In this document: one piece after another, positions 1 through 6,981 of the stretch
Position numbering within the stretch: position 1 is the first letter of the stretch
Layout of the letters: each line of letters begins with the position of its first letter
Origin: Bacteroidales bacterium UBA3663
GTDB lineage: Bacteria; Bacteroidota; Bacteroidia; Bacteroidales; UBA3663
Assembly: GCA_002373755.1 (NCBI GenBank)
Contig: DFJU01000153.1
Coordinates: forward strand, 1-20,905
DNA length: 20,905 nt
Reading direction: 5' to 3'
Translations under genes and position numbers: made by a program
The notes under the pieces: generated by a model
The model's input: only the letters and a program-made list of their open reading frames with translations
The model's database searches: none
What the model was told of the DNA's origin: nothing

Positions 1-399
1 GGACTGGGCTACATCAAGCTCGGACAAAGCTCCAGCACGCTGTCGGGCGGCGAAAACCAGCGCGTCAAGCTCGCCTACTACCTCATCGAGACGTCGCGCA
101 AGGACTACGGCTCGCAGGACGACCACACGCTCTTCATCTTTGACGAGCCGACCACCGGCCTGCACCTGCACGACGTGCGCGTCCTGCTCAAGGCCTTCGA
201 CGAACTGTTGGCCCACGGACACACGTTGGTCATCATCGAACATAACCTCGACGTCATCAAGTGCGCCGACCACGTCATCGACCTCGGTCCGGAAGGTGGC
301 GATGCCGGCGGCAACCTCGTCTTCCAGGGCACTCCGCGCGACCTGTGCAACTGCGCCGAAAGCTACACAGCGAAGTACCTGAAGGTGAAATTTGAGTGA
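1..399 (+). CDS. uvrA: UvrA excinuclease ATPase subunit, C-terminal part (5' end outside window)
   Basis: This is the last 132 residues of a UvrA-type ABC ATPase, open in frame from base 1 to a TGA stop. It carries the ABC signature LSGGENQR near residue 15, a Walker B segment [12 protein letters not shown] near residue 44, and the H-loop stretch [11 protein letters not shown] near residue 77. UvrA recognises DNA lesions with UvrB in nucleotide excision repair and acts in the cytoplasm. The signature reads GENQR where many UvrA proteins have GEAQR or GESQR, so a UvrA paralogue (UvrA2-like) cannot be excluded from this fragment. The next gene, fmt, follows on the same strand after 100 bases that contain a GC-rich hairpin repeat. 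Family assignment is very sure; the orthologue class is not. Confidence 0.93.
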   Translation, partial: GLGYIKLGQSSSTLSGGENQRVKLAYYLIETSRKDYGSQDDHTLFIFDEPTTGLHLHDVRVLLKAFDELLAHGHTLVIIEHNLDVIKCADHVIDLGPEGGDAGGNLVFQGTPRDLCNCAESYTAKYLKVKFE

Positions 400-456
400 G
401 GTACAATTTTGACGGATTTATAACACATCCCCTTGTCCTGTCCGCATGGGCAATCA

Positions 457-485
457 CCTCCCCTCGGGGAGGATGGGAGGGGGTC
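457..485 (+). repeat. GC-rich hairpin repeat, family A, copy 1
   Basis: This 29-base element starts with a stem CCTCCCC/GGGGAGG around a two-base centre, followed by ATGGGAGGGGGTC. It matches, with few changes, elements at 6029-6057 and 14023-14051, and more loosely 15008-15037 and the reverse complement of 10638-10665. Here the GTC end points towards fmt and lies 14 bases before its ATG. In the other four copies that end meets a stop codon. It may act as an attenuator or be a relic of a mobile repeat; no function is shown. Confidence 0.8.
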
Positions 486-499
486 AATTTTTATTCATT

Positions 500-1486
500 A
501 TGAACAAGCAAGATTTACGTATCGTCTATATGGGCACGCCCGACTTCGCCGTGCCAACGCTCGATGCCCTGGTGCAGCGCGGCTACAACGTGGTGGGTGT
601 CATCACAATGCCCGACAAACCGGCCGGACGCGGCCACAAGGTGAAGTTCAGCCCCGTCAAGGAGTACGCCATCGGCCATAACCTGCCGCTGCTCCAGCCC
701 GAAAAACTGAAGGATGAGGCATTCCTCGCCGCACTACGCGAGTGGCGTGCCGACCTGCAGATCGTCGTCGCCTTCCGCATGTTGCCCGAGGTGGTCTGGA
801 ATATGCCCCGATGCGGCACCTTCAACCTTCACGCCGCCCTCCTGCCACAATATCGTGGCGCGGCCCCAATCAACTGGGCCGTGATGAACGGCGACACGAA
901 GACTGGCGCGACGACCTTCTTCCTCGACCACGACATCGATACCGGACGCATCATCCTGAAGGAGGAGATTGACATTGCGGCCGATGAAAACGTCGGCTCC
1001 GTCCACGACCGCCTGATGGAACTCGGCAAGGGCCTCGTGTGCCGCACGGTCGATCTGGTGATTGCGGCCGATGGCGACATCTCGCGCATCCCGACCATCG
1101 ACCAGCAGACGCTGATGTCCGACCTCGTCAAGGCCACAGGCATTGCCGAACTGCGTCCTGCGCCGAAAATCTTCAAGGAGACGTGCCAGATTGACTGGAC
1201 CGCATCGGCCACGAAAATCTACAACCAGGTGCGCGGCCTCTCACCCTACCCTGCCGCATGGACGACGCTCACGCTGCCATCGGGCGAAGTGCTCACACCA
1301 GTGAAAATCTACAAGGTGGAGAAACGCGGCGGCGGCACGCTTCCCATCGGCCAGATGGCAACCGACGGCCGTTCGTATATCGAAATCGGATGCGCCGACG
1401 GCATCATCTCGCTGCTCGAACTGCAACTGCCCGGCAAGAAACGCATGGACGTCAAGGCTCTGCTCAACGGCATGAAACTCGCGTAG
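500..1486 (+). CDS. fmt: Methionyl-tRNA formyltransferase
   Basis: The 328-residue product transfers a formyl group from 10-formyl-tetrahydrofolate to Met-tRNA(fMet) for translation initiation in the cytoplasm. The N-terminal formyltransferase domain opens with IVYMGTPDFAVPTL. The expected catalytic trio is visible as Asn109 and His111 in FNLHAALLPQYRGAAPI and Asp147 in DIDTGRII. The C-terminal half contains the tRNA-binding domain segment YNQVRGLSPYPAAW. The length suits the family. An in-frame ATG at 446 exists, but its first 18 codons run through a GC-rich repeat and encode a non-family sequence, so the ATG at 500 is chosen. The gene probably shares transcription with uvrA, since no clear promoter is visible in the gap. 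Its stop lies three bases before the first copy of a 19-bp repeat that bounds the toxin-antitoxin pair. Confidence 0.97.
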   Translation: MNKQDLRIVYMGTPDFAVPTLDALVQRGYNVVGVITMPDKPAGRGHKVKFSPVKEYAIGHNLPLLQPEKLKDEAFLAALREWRADLQIVVAFRMLPEVVWNMPRCGTFNLHAALLPQYRGAAPINWAVMNGDTKTGATTFFLDHDIDTGRIILKEEIDIAADENVGSVHDRLMELGKGLVCRTVDLVIAADGDISRIPTIDQQTLMSDLVKATGIAELRPAPKIFKETCQIDWTASATKIYNQVRGLSPYPAAWTTLTLPSGEVLTPVKIYKVEKRGGGTLPIGQMATDGRSYIEIGCADGIISLLELQLPGKKRMDVKALLNGMKLA

Positions 1487-1489
1487 CGC

Positions 1490-1508
1490 AAAGCACGGCA
1501 CAGCAACA
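1490..1508 (+). repeat. 19-bp direct repeat, left copy, flanking the MntA/HepT cassette
   Basis: The sequence AAAGCACGGCACAGCAACA recurs at 2241-2259 with one change (G to A at the eighth base). The two copies lie immediately after the fmt stop and two bases after the hepT stop, so they bracket the whole toxin-antitoxin pair. They could be a target-site duplication, the result of duplication by recombination, or a conserved transcript 3' element. Confidence 0.8.
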
Positions 1509-1541
1509 GATCTAGCTTTCACCAAAAAGATGTGGTAAACA

Positions 1542-1573
1542 TTTGGTTAAAAACGAGAAAGGCCATATATTTG
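1542..1573 (+). promoter_or_regulatory. Predicted promoter of the mntA-hepT pair (Bacteroidetes type)
   Basis: A -7 box TATATTTG at 1566-1573 matches TAnnTTTG exactly, and a -33 box TTTG lies at 1542-1545 with 20 bases between them. Transcription would begin near 1579, about 20 bases before the ATG at 1600. This placement argues against the upstream ATG at 1543, which would sit inside the promoter. Confidence 0.7.
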
Positions 1574-1599
1574 CGACATCATCAAAAAAAAGCAGGATA

Positions 1600-1899
1600 A
1601 TGATTACGAAGGCATTGACTCAAAAGATAGCCGAATACTTCAAGACACAACCCGTCAATCGGGCATGGCTGTTCGGCTCGTTCGCAAGAGGTGAAGAAAC
1701 GCCGGAAAGCGACATCGACATACTTGTTGAGTATGACGAGAATGCACGTATCTCGCTGCTGACAATCTCGCACATGATGGGAGAATTGGAAAAAAGCACA
1801 GGACGGCGTGTTGACTTGATTGAAAATGGATGTCTGCTGCCGTTTGCCGCAGAAAGTGCCAACCGTGACAAACGTCTGATTTATGAGAGAAGAAGTTAG
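1600..1899 (+). CDS. mntA: MNT-type nucleotidyltransferase antitoxin (MntA)
   Basis: The 99-residue product is a minimal nucleotidyltransferase domain. It shows the family's GSx10DxD motif: Gly26-Ser27, then ten residues, then Asp38-Ile-Asp40. A third acidic residue is in RRVDLIE (Asp72). In characterised MntA/HepT pairs the MNT protein transfers AMP to a tyrosine of the HEPN toxin and so neutralises it; that activity is assumed here from family and context. Its 3' end overlaps hepT by 17 bases, which fits coupled translation. Base composition is visibly more AT-rich than fmt, which suggests acquisition. An in-frame ATG at 1543 is rejected because it lies in the promoter. Such pairs have been linked to phage defence or plasmid stability, but no role is shown here. 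Confidence 0.92.
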   Translation: MITKALTQKIAEYFKTQPVNRAWLFGSFARGEETPESDIDILVEYDENARISLLTISHMMGELEKSTGRRVDLIENGCLLPFAAESANRDKRLIYERRS

Positions 1900-2239
1900 A
1901 GACATCGAACGTCTGAGGCACATCCTTGATGCCACCAACGTGCTTATTGACTACAAGAATCAGCACTCGTTTGAAGAAGCTCAATCTGACCCAATCGTGT
2001 ACTTCGGTTTAGTGAAGCACGTTGAAATAATCGGTGAAGCCGTTTACAAGCTTACAGCGGAATTCCGTGCAAGCCATAATGAGATAAATTGGGCAGACAT
2101 CGAACGAATGCGCCACGTATTGGTACATGGCTACTACAAAATCAGACCGATACAGCTATGGGAAACAATTGCTGTCGATATTCCGGCATTGAAACCCATC
2201 ATCCAGCAATTGATTGACGAAAAAGAAACTTTAGGCTGA
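1883..2239 (+). CDS. hepT: HEPN-domain toxin, HepT-like (DUF86)
   Basis: The 118-residue, mostly helical product carries the HEPN RNase motif Rx4HxY: Arg77, His82 and Tyr84 in RMRHVLVHGYY. In studied HepT toxins the Arg and His form the RNase site and the Tyr is the residue AMPylated by MntA. The N-terminal half (residues 1-60) has the DUF86 pattern, including IVYFGLVKHVEIIGEAV. The gene follows mntA with a 17-base overlap in another frame. The motif is intact, so the toxin could be active. Composition is AT-richer than the surrounding genes, as for mntA. The stop is followed after one base by the second copy of the 19-bp repeat and then by a strong hairpin. Assignment to the family is very sure; the biological target is unknown. 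Confidence 0.93.
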   Translation: MREEVRDIERLRHILDATNVLIDYKNQHSFEEAQSDPIVYFGLVKHVEIIGEAVYKLTAEFRASHNEINWADIERMRHVLVHGYYKIRPIQLWETIAVDIPALKPIIQQLIDEKETLG

Positions 2240-2240
2240 T

Positions 2241-2259
2241 AAAGCACAGCACAGCAACA
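2241..2259 (+). repeat. 19-bp direct repeat, right copy
   Basis: The sequence AAAGCACAGCACAGCAACA is identical in 18 of 19 positions to 1490-1508. It lies between the hepT stop and the terminator at 2265-2305. If the cassette were removed by recombination between the two copies, fmt would be followed directly by this repeat and the terminator. Confidence 0.8.
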
Positions 2260-2264
2260 AACCA

Positions 2265-2305
2265 ACGCCACTCGGGGCTCATTTGCCCCGAGTGGCGTCT
2301 GTTTT
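2265..2305. terminator. Strong rho-independent-type terminator, probably bidirectional
   Basis: A perfect 14-bp stem (ACGCCACTCGGGGC, 2265-2278, with its complement at 2285-2298) closes a six-base loop TCATTT. CTGTTTTA follows on the plus strand. It ends the hepT (and possibly fmt) transcript and lies 22 bases beyond the minus-strand stop at 2328, so it may also serve that gene. Confidence 0.88.
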
Positions 2306-2327
2306 ACCCAATCGAATCGACACGGAT

Positions 2328-4253
2328 TCAGAACCTCCAGCCGCACTGCACCCACACATTGTCCTGATGGTTGCCGCCGATGCGCTGCAGGCCGGAACTT
2401 ATCGACGTAGCATTGCGATACTGCACGCGGGCATATTTCGCCTCAAGTGAAAGGTTACGGCCGATGCGCCACACGAGCAGCGCCGAGGCACGCACACCCT
2501 CGCCGTAGAGCGTCGGGATGCCGAAACCGTAGCGCACGTTGGGCTCGGCGATGTAGAGGCGGCAGTCGTAGTCGTCGGCGCGGAACCACGAGGCCTGCAC
2601 CTCGCCACGCAGCGGACACGATTCGCGTTTCCAGCCTACAGATTGGCTCATCGAAAGACCATTCTGCACACCGCCGACATTCTGGATCGAGAATAACCTG
2701 GCATGAACCTGCGACCGCAGCTGCAAGCCGACGCGATGGCTCCAATCGGACTGGAAATCAACCGAATGACGGAAAAATGGCGTGACATCTGTGGCATCGG
2801 CCGTGAGCGAGTTGTTACGCGACTTCTGCTTCAACCGGTAGCGCAGCGACGCACGCCATTTCTGGCCGTGCAGCGAAGTCTTGAACATGGTTTTGGCCGA
2901 CAGTTCATAGCCCGACGACGGCCTGTAGATGCCATATTGCGCCTGAGTGAAGCGGAACCAGTCGGCCGCAGCCTGCACGCTCCAGTGCGACGTGATTTCG
3001 CCGTCGATGAGCAGCATCCCGCCGCGTTCGCCCTGCATCGCGCTGCTCTCGCTCAAAGAGTTGCCCAACAAACTCGCGTAGTGGTCGCTGTAGCGGCGGA
3101 AAATGGCTGTCGCGCTCCAGCCGTCGCACAAAGGGCGGCTCACACCATGCAACGTGGCCCAACCGCCGGCGTCATCGGCCGCAAATTCGCCCTTCATGTG
3201 CAGCCCAAGCCAATAAACTTCGTAGTCGAGCGAACCTTGCACGAGCCGTCGGCCACGGAAATAATGGCGGTTGTAGGCCAACATCGGCCGACTGAAAACG
3301 CGGCTGAACTGCGTGTAGAGCACATTGGCCGACACTGCAAACCACTCGCCCGAGCAACGCAGACGGGCTCCGCCGTTGTAGAGCCATGCCGCGCCGCGCT
3401 TCGAATCCTCGGTCCGTGTCCGATGGTAGCCGTCGCTCTTCCAGGCCGTCAGGTTGTCCGACTTCAACGTGCCGTCAATCTGACGCGCCGAAACGAACGG
3501 CACAAGTTCCCAGCGTTCGCCAAACCGCAGACGCACCGCCGCTCCCTGCATGAAATCGGTTTCACTCGCACTTGAATGGACGGCCAGCACAGGCTTGACC
3601 GACATCAGCGACGCGCCTTGCAGGTTCTTGCCCAACGCGAAACTCTGGTCGCACAGCAGACCCGTGCCCAACGTGAGGCGGTAATGGCCGATGCAGACCT
3701 GCCGCACAATGCCCCGCCGACGTGTCAGCGCCGCGTAGAGGCTGTAACTGTCGGCCAATGGCAGACGTGTGTGCCACGCCTCGCCCGCATCCTTATCGAG
3801 CACAAGTCCGGCGCGCCACGTGGCTGAATGGCTGTCGGCCAACGCAAGGTTGTAGCGCAACGTCGTGTGTGTGGCATCGCCCAAATATGCCTTGCCGGCA
3901 TCGCGCCGTTCGGTGGTGGCGTCGCGGTAGCCGTCGCGCAGGTTCAGGCATCGGTCAAGGCCGACCGAAAACGTCTGACGTGGCCTGTTGCGACGTCGGC
4001 CGCCATCGGACATGGAATCGGTGCGCAGCCATTGACGTTCGAGATCGAGGTCGTCGAGCATTTCGAGCAGACGCGCGTAGCCCTCTTCGCTCAGTTCGTC
4101 GGGGTCGAGCGACTCAAGCATCTGCTGCTGCCAGTCGGTGCGTTCGATGGTGGAATCGGCCGCATCAGACTCCGGCAGAACGGTTTGCGACTGCAACGGC
4201 ATCGGACACGACAGAAGCCCGAGAAAAAGGAAAAGTGAAAAGGCTGTGCGCAT
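2328..4253 (-). CDS. Outer-membrane beta-barrel protein, Bacteroidales family related to HHH-linked barrels
   Basis: The 641-residue product begins with a signal peptide (MRTAFSLFLFLGLLSC, hydrophobic core, likely cut near LQSQ). The rest has alternating polar and aromatic residues typical of beta strands and ends in WRF, the terminal Phe used for outer-membrane barrel insertion. The segments YLGDATHTTLRYNL, GLVLDKDAGEAW and IGHYRLTLGTGLL resemble, from memory, Bacteroidetes proteins annotated as helix-hairpin-helix domain-containing. The usual N-terminal HHH region appears reduced to a short acidic helix (LDPDELSEEGYARLLEMLDDLD). The frame stays open to 4352, but the ATG at 4253 gives the best signal peptide and avoids overlapping the divergent DUF4294 gene. 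Function is unknown; location in the outer membrane is an inference. Confidence 0.75.
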   Translation of the reverse strand: MRTAFSLFLFLGLLSCPMPLQSQTVLPESDAADSTIERTDWQQQMLESLDPDELSEEGYARLLEMLDDLDLERQWLRTDSMSDGGRRRNRPRQTFSVGLDRCLNLRDGYRDATTERRDAGKAYLGDATHTTLRYNLALADSHSATWRAGLVLDKDAGEAWHTRLPLADSYSLYAALTRRRGIVRQVCIGHYRLTLGTGLLCDQSFALGKNLQGASLMSVKPVLAVHSSASETDFMQGAAVRLRFGERWELVPFVSARQIDGTLKSDNLTAWKSDGYHRTRTEDSKRGAAWLYNGGARLRCSGEWFAVSANVLYTQFSRVFSRPMLAYNRHYFRGRRLVQGSLDYEVYWLGLHMKGEFAADDAGGWATLHGVSRPLCDGWSATAIFRRYSDHYASLLGNSLSESSAMQGERGGMLLIDGEITSHWSVQAAADWFRFTQAQYGIYRPSSGYELSAKTMFKTSLHGQKWRASLRYRLKQKSRNNSLTADATDVTPFFRHSVDFQSDWSHRVGLQLRSQVHARLFSIQNVGGVQNGLSMSQSVGWKRESCPLRGEVQASWFRADDYDCRLYIAEPNVRYGFGIPTLYGEGVRASALLVWRIGRNLSLEAKYARVQYRNATSISSGLQRIGGNHQDNVWVQCGWRF

Positions 4254-4272
4254 CAGTTTGAGGTAATTTGCG

Positions 4273-4280
4273 TATCTTTG
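4273..4280 (+). promoter_or_regulatory. -7 promoter box of the DUF4294 gene, suggesting a nearly leaderless transcript
   Basis: TATCTTTG matches TAnnTTTG exactly and lies only four bases before the ATG at 4285. With the usual start a few bases after the box, the transcript would begin at or next to the start codon. No good -33 TTTG is seen at the right distance, so this is a partial match. Confidence 0.5.
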
Positions 4281-4284
4281 CGCC

Positions 4285-4890
4285 ATGAAACGCATCCTGA
4301 TTTTCATGGTTTTGCTTGTTGTAGCGGCTCCTGCGCTGATGGCGCAGCGCATCCACTACGTGAACGACGACGGAATCGAGGTGCTTCCGGCACACATTGA
4401 CCCGACTTCGGGCGACACGATTCCTTACATCGTGCTGAAAAATCTGTACTGCTTCAACAGGAAACGATTCAAGGGTGCAAAATACGAGAGAGAATATTGG
4501 CGAATGGTCAATGACGTGAAGAAAACGCTGCCAATCGCAAAGGACGCGCGCCGTCTGCTCATGGCGGCCTACGACACTTGCCAAGTGATGACGGAACGGC
4601 AGCAGTCGAAATATTTCAAGCAGCTGGAGAAAGACCTTTGGGTGAAATACAAGCCTCAGTTGAAGAAGCTGAACTACCGTCAGGGCAAGCTGCTGGTGCG
4701 CCTCATCGACCGCGAATGTAACAAGCAGTCGTACCAGATTATACGCGAATTCCTGGGTCGCACGCGCGCCGCCTTCTGGCAAGGTTTCGGCAAAGTCTTC
4801 GGCGTGAGCCTGAAGAGTGAATGGGAGCCCGACGGCAAGGACAAACAGCTGGAAGACATCTGCCTACAGGTCGAGCAGGGAATGATTTAG
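4285..4890 (+). CDS. DUF4294 family secreted protein
   Basis: The 201-residue product has a clear signal peptide (MKRILIFMVLLVVAAPALMAQ), so it is exported to the periplasm or envelope. The mature part shows the DUF4294 pattern: a short beta start with DTIPYIVLKNLYCF, then a basic helical region (YEREYWRMVNDVKKTLPIAKDARRLL) and a Lys/Arg-rich helix ending near residue 170. DUF4294 is a Bacteroidetes family without a defined role. The ATG sits directly at the signal peptide, four bases after a -7 box. The gene is divergent from the beta-barrel gene with only 31 bases between starts, so the two promoters must overlap the coding ends. It converges on glsB, with an AT-rich hairpin between them. 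Confidence 0.88.
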   Translation: MKRILIFMVLLVVAAPALMAQRIHYVNDDGIEVLPAHIDPTSGDTIPYIVLKNLYCFNRKRFKGAKYEREYWRMVNDVKKTLPIAKDARRLLMAAYDTCQVMTERQQSKYFKQLEKDLWVKYKPQLKKLNYRQGKLLVRLIDRECNKQSYQIIREFLGRTRAAFWQGFGKVFGVSLKSEWEPDGKDKQLEDICLQVEQGMI

Positions 4891-4910
4891 CCGGCTAAAT
4901 CAAGTTAAAA

Positions 4911-4970
4911 GTGAAGAATTAAGAAATAAGAGTTATGTCCGCATGGCAACTCTTATTTCTTATTTTTTAT
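4911..4970. terminator. AT-rich hairpin repeat, family B, copy 1; probable convergent terminator
   Basis: A 15-bp stem (4920-4934, core AAGAAATAAGAGTT, paired with 4948-4962) closes a 13-base loop, followed by TATTTTTTATTTC. It lies between the convergent stops of the DUF4294 gene and glsB. Related sequence occurs at 6900-6995 and 17315-17349, so this is also a repeat family. Confidence 0.72.
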
Positions 4971-4984
4971 TTCATAACTCTCCT

Positions 4985-5914
4985 TCACTCCTGATAGCTC
5001 TCGATATACCGTCTGTGCTTCTCGGCCCAGATGTCGTCGATGGTGATCAGGATGCCCGACTCCTCGACGTCGCCGAACTCGTCGTTGATGGCCGTGCCGA
5101 ATGTCTTCATGCTGGGGCTCAGACACATATAGGCATTGACCAACGGCGGGATGCTGTGACCCAACTTGCGGCACTCGCTGCTCAACGTGCGGTAGTCCGT
5201 CTTGAAGTCATTGGCCGAGAAGAGACGTTCCATTGCCGCCTCGTCGATGTCGGTCTGCAACGGGCTGTAGGGCCAGACCAGATGGTCGGTGTCGGGAAAA
5301 TATTTCTTCAGGAAATAGAGAATCATGTTGCGGCCCTCGGTCGGATAACTCGGATACATCGTGAACTTGCCGTAATAGTAGCGGCAGTTGGGCAGCACGA
5401 CGGCCAATGCTCCAAGTCCGTCCCACAGGTTGTCGAGCGTGAACAGGCTCTTGGCACCCGAACGCGACGACTGGTAATCGACCGTAACGAACGAACGGCC
5501 CAATTCGAGCATGTAAGGCAGGTATTCGCCGATGAACTTCTCGGAAAAATGGAACATGTGCGACGTGGCCAGAATGGGCTGTCCCTTCTCGTCCATGCGG
5601 ATGTCGGGGCCGAAGATGTAGCGGTAGCCGCCCAGGATGCTCTGCTCGGCAGGATCCCACACGATGAGCTGCCAGTAGGGCTTCTCCATCGTGTCGTACG
5701 CATCAATATCGACCGACAGACCGGTGCCGCCGCCAGCCTCGCGGAAAGTCATTTCGCGCAGACGGCCGACCTCCTGCATCAGGTTCGGGCAATCGGCCGC
5801 AGTGAAGACATAGATGTCGGTGCCGCCCTTACGTGCATGGCGCAGCAACTTGGCCTTGCTGTTGAGTTCTTCTGCAAGGATATTCTTGTCGATAGGTGCG
5901 ATAATCTGTTCCAT
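4985..5914 (-). CDS. glsB: Glycine N-acyltransferase for glycine lipids (GlsB; GNAT/OlsB-like)
   Basis: The 309-residue product is an acyltransferase of the hemolysin/OlsB-like GNAT fold. In Bacteroides thetaiotaomicron GlsB joins a 3-hydroxy fatty acid to glycine, giving N-acyl glycine, the first step to glycine lipids. Family features seen are REMTFREAGGGTG (about residues 53-65), YDTMEKPYWQLIVWD, ILGGYRYIFG, and ELGRSFVTVDYQ with LWDGLGALA downstream. The C-terminal LSPSMKTFGTAINDEFG is also typical. It acts at the cytoplasmic face of the membrane. It lies downstream of glsA on the same strand, so the two probably act together. The gap between them (109 bases) contains part of a GC-rich repeat near the glsA end. 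Assignment rests on sequence memory and on pairing with glsA. Confidence 0.85.
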   Translation of the reverse strand: MEQIIAPIDKNILAEELNSKAKLLRHARKGGTDIYVFTAADCPNLMQEVGRLREMTFREAGGGTGLSVDIDAYDTMEKPYWQLIVWDPAEQSILGGYRYIFGPDIRMDEKGQPILATSHMFHFSEKFIGEYLPYMLELGRSFVTVDYQSSRSGAKSLFTLDNLWDGLGALAVVLPNCRYYYGKFTMYPSYPTEGRNMILYFLKKYFPDTDHLVWPYSPLQTDIDEAAMERLFSANDFKTDYRTLSSECRKLGHSIPPLVNAYMCLSPSMKTFGTAINDEFGDVEESGILITIDDIWAEKHRRYIESYQE

Positions 5915-6023
5915 AATTTGATTTTAAGGGCAATTTGTAGAGACGCGGCGTGCCACGTCTTGGAAGTGAAAGAAAAAAGGGACGAATGCTGCATCGGCCA
6001 TAAACACAACTACGCGGATTTTC

Positions 6024-6878
6024 CTACTCCTCCCCTCGAGGAGGTTGGGAGGTGGTCCCCAGTCTATAGCATTCTTCCCGCAGCCATTGCGCCCACTCGT
6101 GCGGCGTCCGCGACTTGTCGGTGAAGGTCTGCCACGGGATTGGATGGCCGATGCGGATGCCGAACGTCTTGTTGCGCGCCGTCTTCATCATCTGACGCGG
6201 CAGCAGGATGAGGCCGATGTTGAACTTCATGCCCAACACGCGGCGGAACCACTCCAAGCCGTAGAATATGAGCGAATTGCGTCCGTCGAAGTACATCGGA
6301 ATCACGTCGCGCCGGCTCTCGATGGCCTGTGTGATGACCGACTTCTTCCACTCGATGTCCTGAATCTTGCCGCCAATGAAACGGCTGCAGAATCCGGCCG
6401 GGAAGGTGAGCAGCTGCGTGTTCTCGTCGTTGTAGGCAGCATCGACCGCCTCCATGTCTTCGCGTTTCTGTCGGCCAAGCGTGTTGACGGGCAGGAAGTT
6501 GGGCTGAAGGGCGACGATATACATCAGCATGTCGTTAACGATGACCTTGAACTGTGGGTAGCGGTGTCCCAGAATGTTGATGTACGATATGCCGTCGAAG
6601 GCTCCCAGCGGATGGTTGGACACGAAGATGAAACGACCCACCTCGGGGATATTCTCCATGCCCTGCACGTTGTAGCGCACGTTCAGGCGGCGGCACATGC
6701 CATCGGCAAAATCCGGCCCCTCGCAGTCGCGCAATGCCGTGATGGTCTGGTTCATCTCCTTCTGGCAGATGAGCCACTCGGCAAAGCGGAACAGCCACTT
6801 CGGCACTTTTGCATAGTGCTTCGGCAGCTTGTTGCGGACAACCGCTTCGAGATCGATGAGTTTTGCGTCGTACGACAT
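6024..6878 (-). CDS. glsA: Glycine-lipid O-acyltransferase (GlsA; PlsC-like)
   Basis: The 284-residue product is a PlsC-type acyltransferase that, as GlsA in Bacteroides, adds a second acyl chain to the 3-hydroxyl of N-acyl glycine. The acyltransferase motif is SNHPLGAFDG, with His89 and Asp95. The spacing is one residue longer than the common Hx4D and, from memory, usual for this subfamily. A second motif is NTLGRQKRE and a third is LLTFPAGFCSR. The ATG at 6878 gives a normal N-terminus. The last residues (TTSQPPRGEE) are read out of a GC-rich repeat copy (6029-6057), so the repeat supplies the C-terminus and the stop codon. pyrC lies 90 bases upstream, with an AT-rich hairpin between, and glsB follows. 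Membrane association at the inner face is expected. Confidence 0.85.
   Translation of the reverse strand: MSYDAKLIDLEAVVRNKLPKHYAKVPKWLFRFAEWLICQKEMNQTITALRDCEGPDFADGMCRRLNVRYNVQGMENIPEVGRFIFVSNHPLGAFDGISYINILGHRYPQFKVIVNDMLMYIVALQPNFLPVNTLGRQKREDMEAVDAAYNDENTQLLTFPAGFCSRFIGGKIQDIEWKKSVITQAIESRRDVIPMYFDGRNSLIFYGLEWFRRVLGMKFNIGLILLPRQMMKTARNKTFGIRIGHPIPWQTFTDKSRTPHEWAQWLREECYRLGTTSQPPRGEE
6029..6057 (+). repeat. GC-rich hairpin repeat, family A, copy 2, overlapping the 3' end of glsA
   Basis: This 29-base copy has the stem CCTCCCCTCGAGGAGG and the tail TTGGGAGGTGGTC. It lies inside the glsA reading frame at its 3' end, with the GTC end pointing into the gene, and encodes the final residues before the TAG at 6024-6026. 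Confidence 0.8.
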
Positions 6879-6899
6879 GCAAATGAGTTAAGAAATATG

Positions 6900-6981
6900 A
6901 ATTAAGAAATAAGAGTGAAAAGTTACTGCCATCAATGACGAATTAAGATATGCCTACGTCGGCAACTCTTAATTCTTAATT
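6900..6981. repeat. AT-rich hairpin repeat, family B, copy 2
   Basis: The arm 6900-6916 (core AATTAAGAAATAAGAGT) pairs with 6965-6981 at 16 of 17 positions around a 48-base loop. The right arm runs into AATTTTTAACTCTTCACTT, which is the 3' end of pyrC. The loop end CGGCAACTCTTA resembles GGCAACTCTTA in copy 1. It separates pyrC from glsA and might attenuate read-through. Confidence 0.65.

Noticed and set aside
446..499. An earlier in-frame start for Fmt
   Set aside because: The added 18 residues come from a GC-rich repeat and do not belong to the formyltransferase family; the ATG at 500 leads directly into the conserved N-terminus.
1543..1599. An earlier in-frame start for MntA
   Set aside because: It lies within the predicted promoter, upstream of the likely transcription start at about 1579.
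2703..3575. A 290-codon plus-strand frame opposite the outer-membrane barrel gene
   Set aside because: The minus-strand product has a signal peptide and a terminal Phe barrel signature, while this frame encodes an Arg/His/Ala-rich product typical of an antisense shadow.
4943..6124. A 393-codon plus-strand frame opposite glsB
   Set aside because: It is antisense to glsB, whose protein has clear family motifs. The plus-strand translation is low-information and runs through repeats at both ends.
6045..6905. A 286-codon plus-strand frame opposite glsA
   Set aside because: It is a shadow of glsA, which has the acyltransferase motif and fits glsB next to it.
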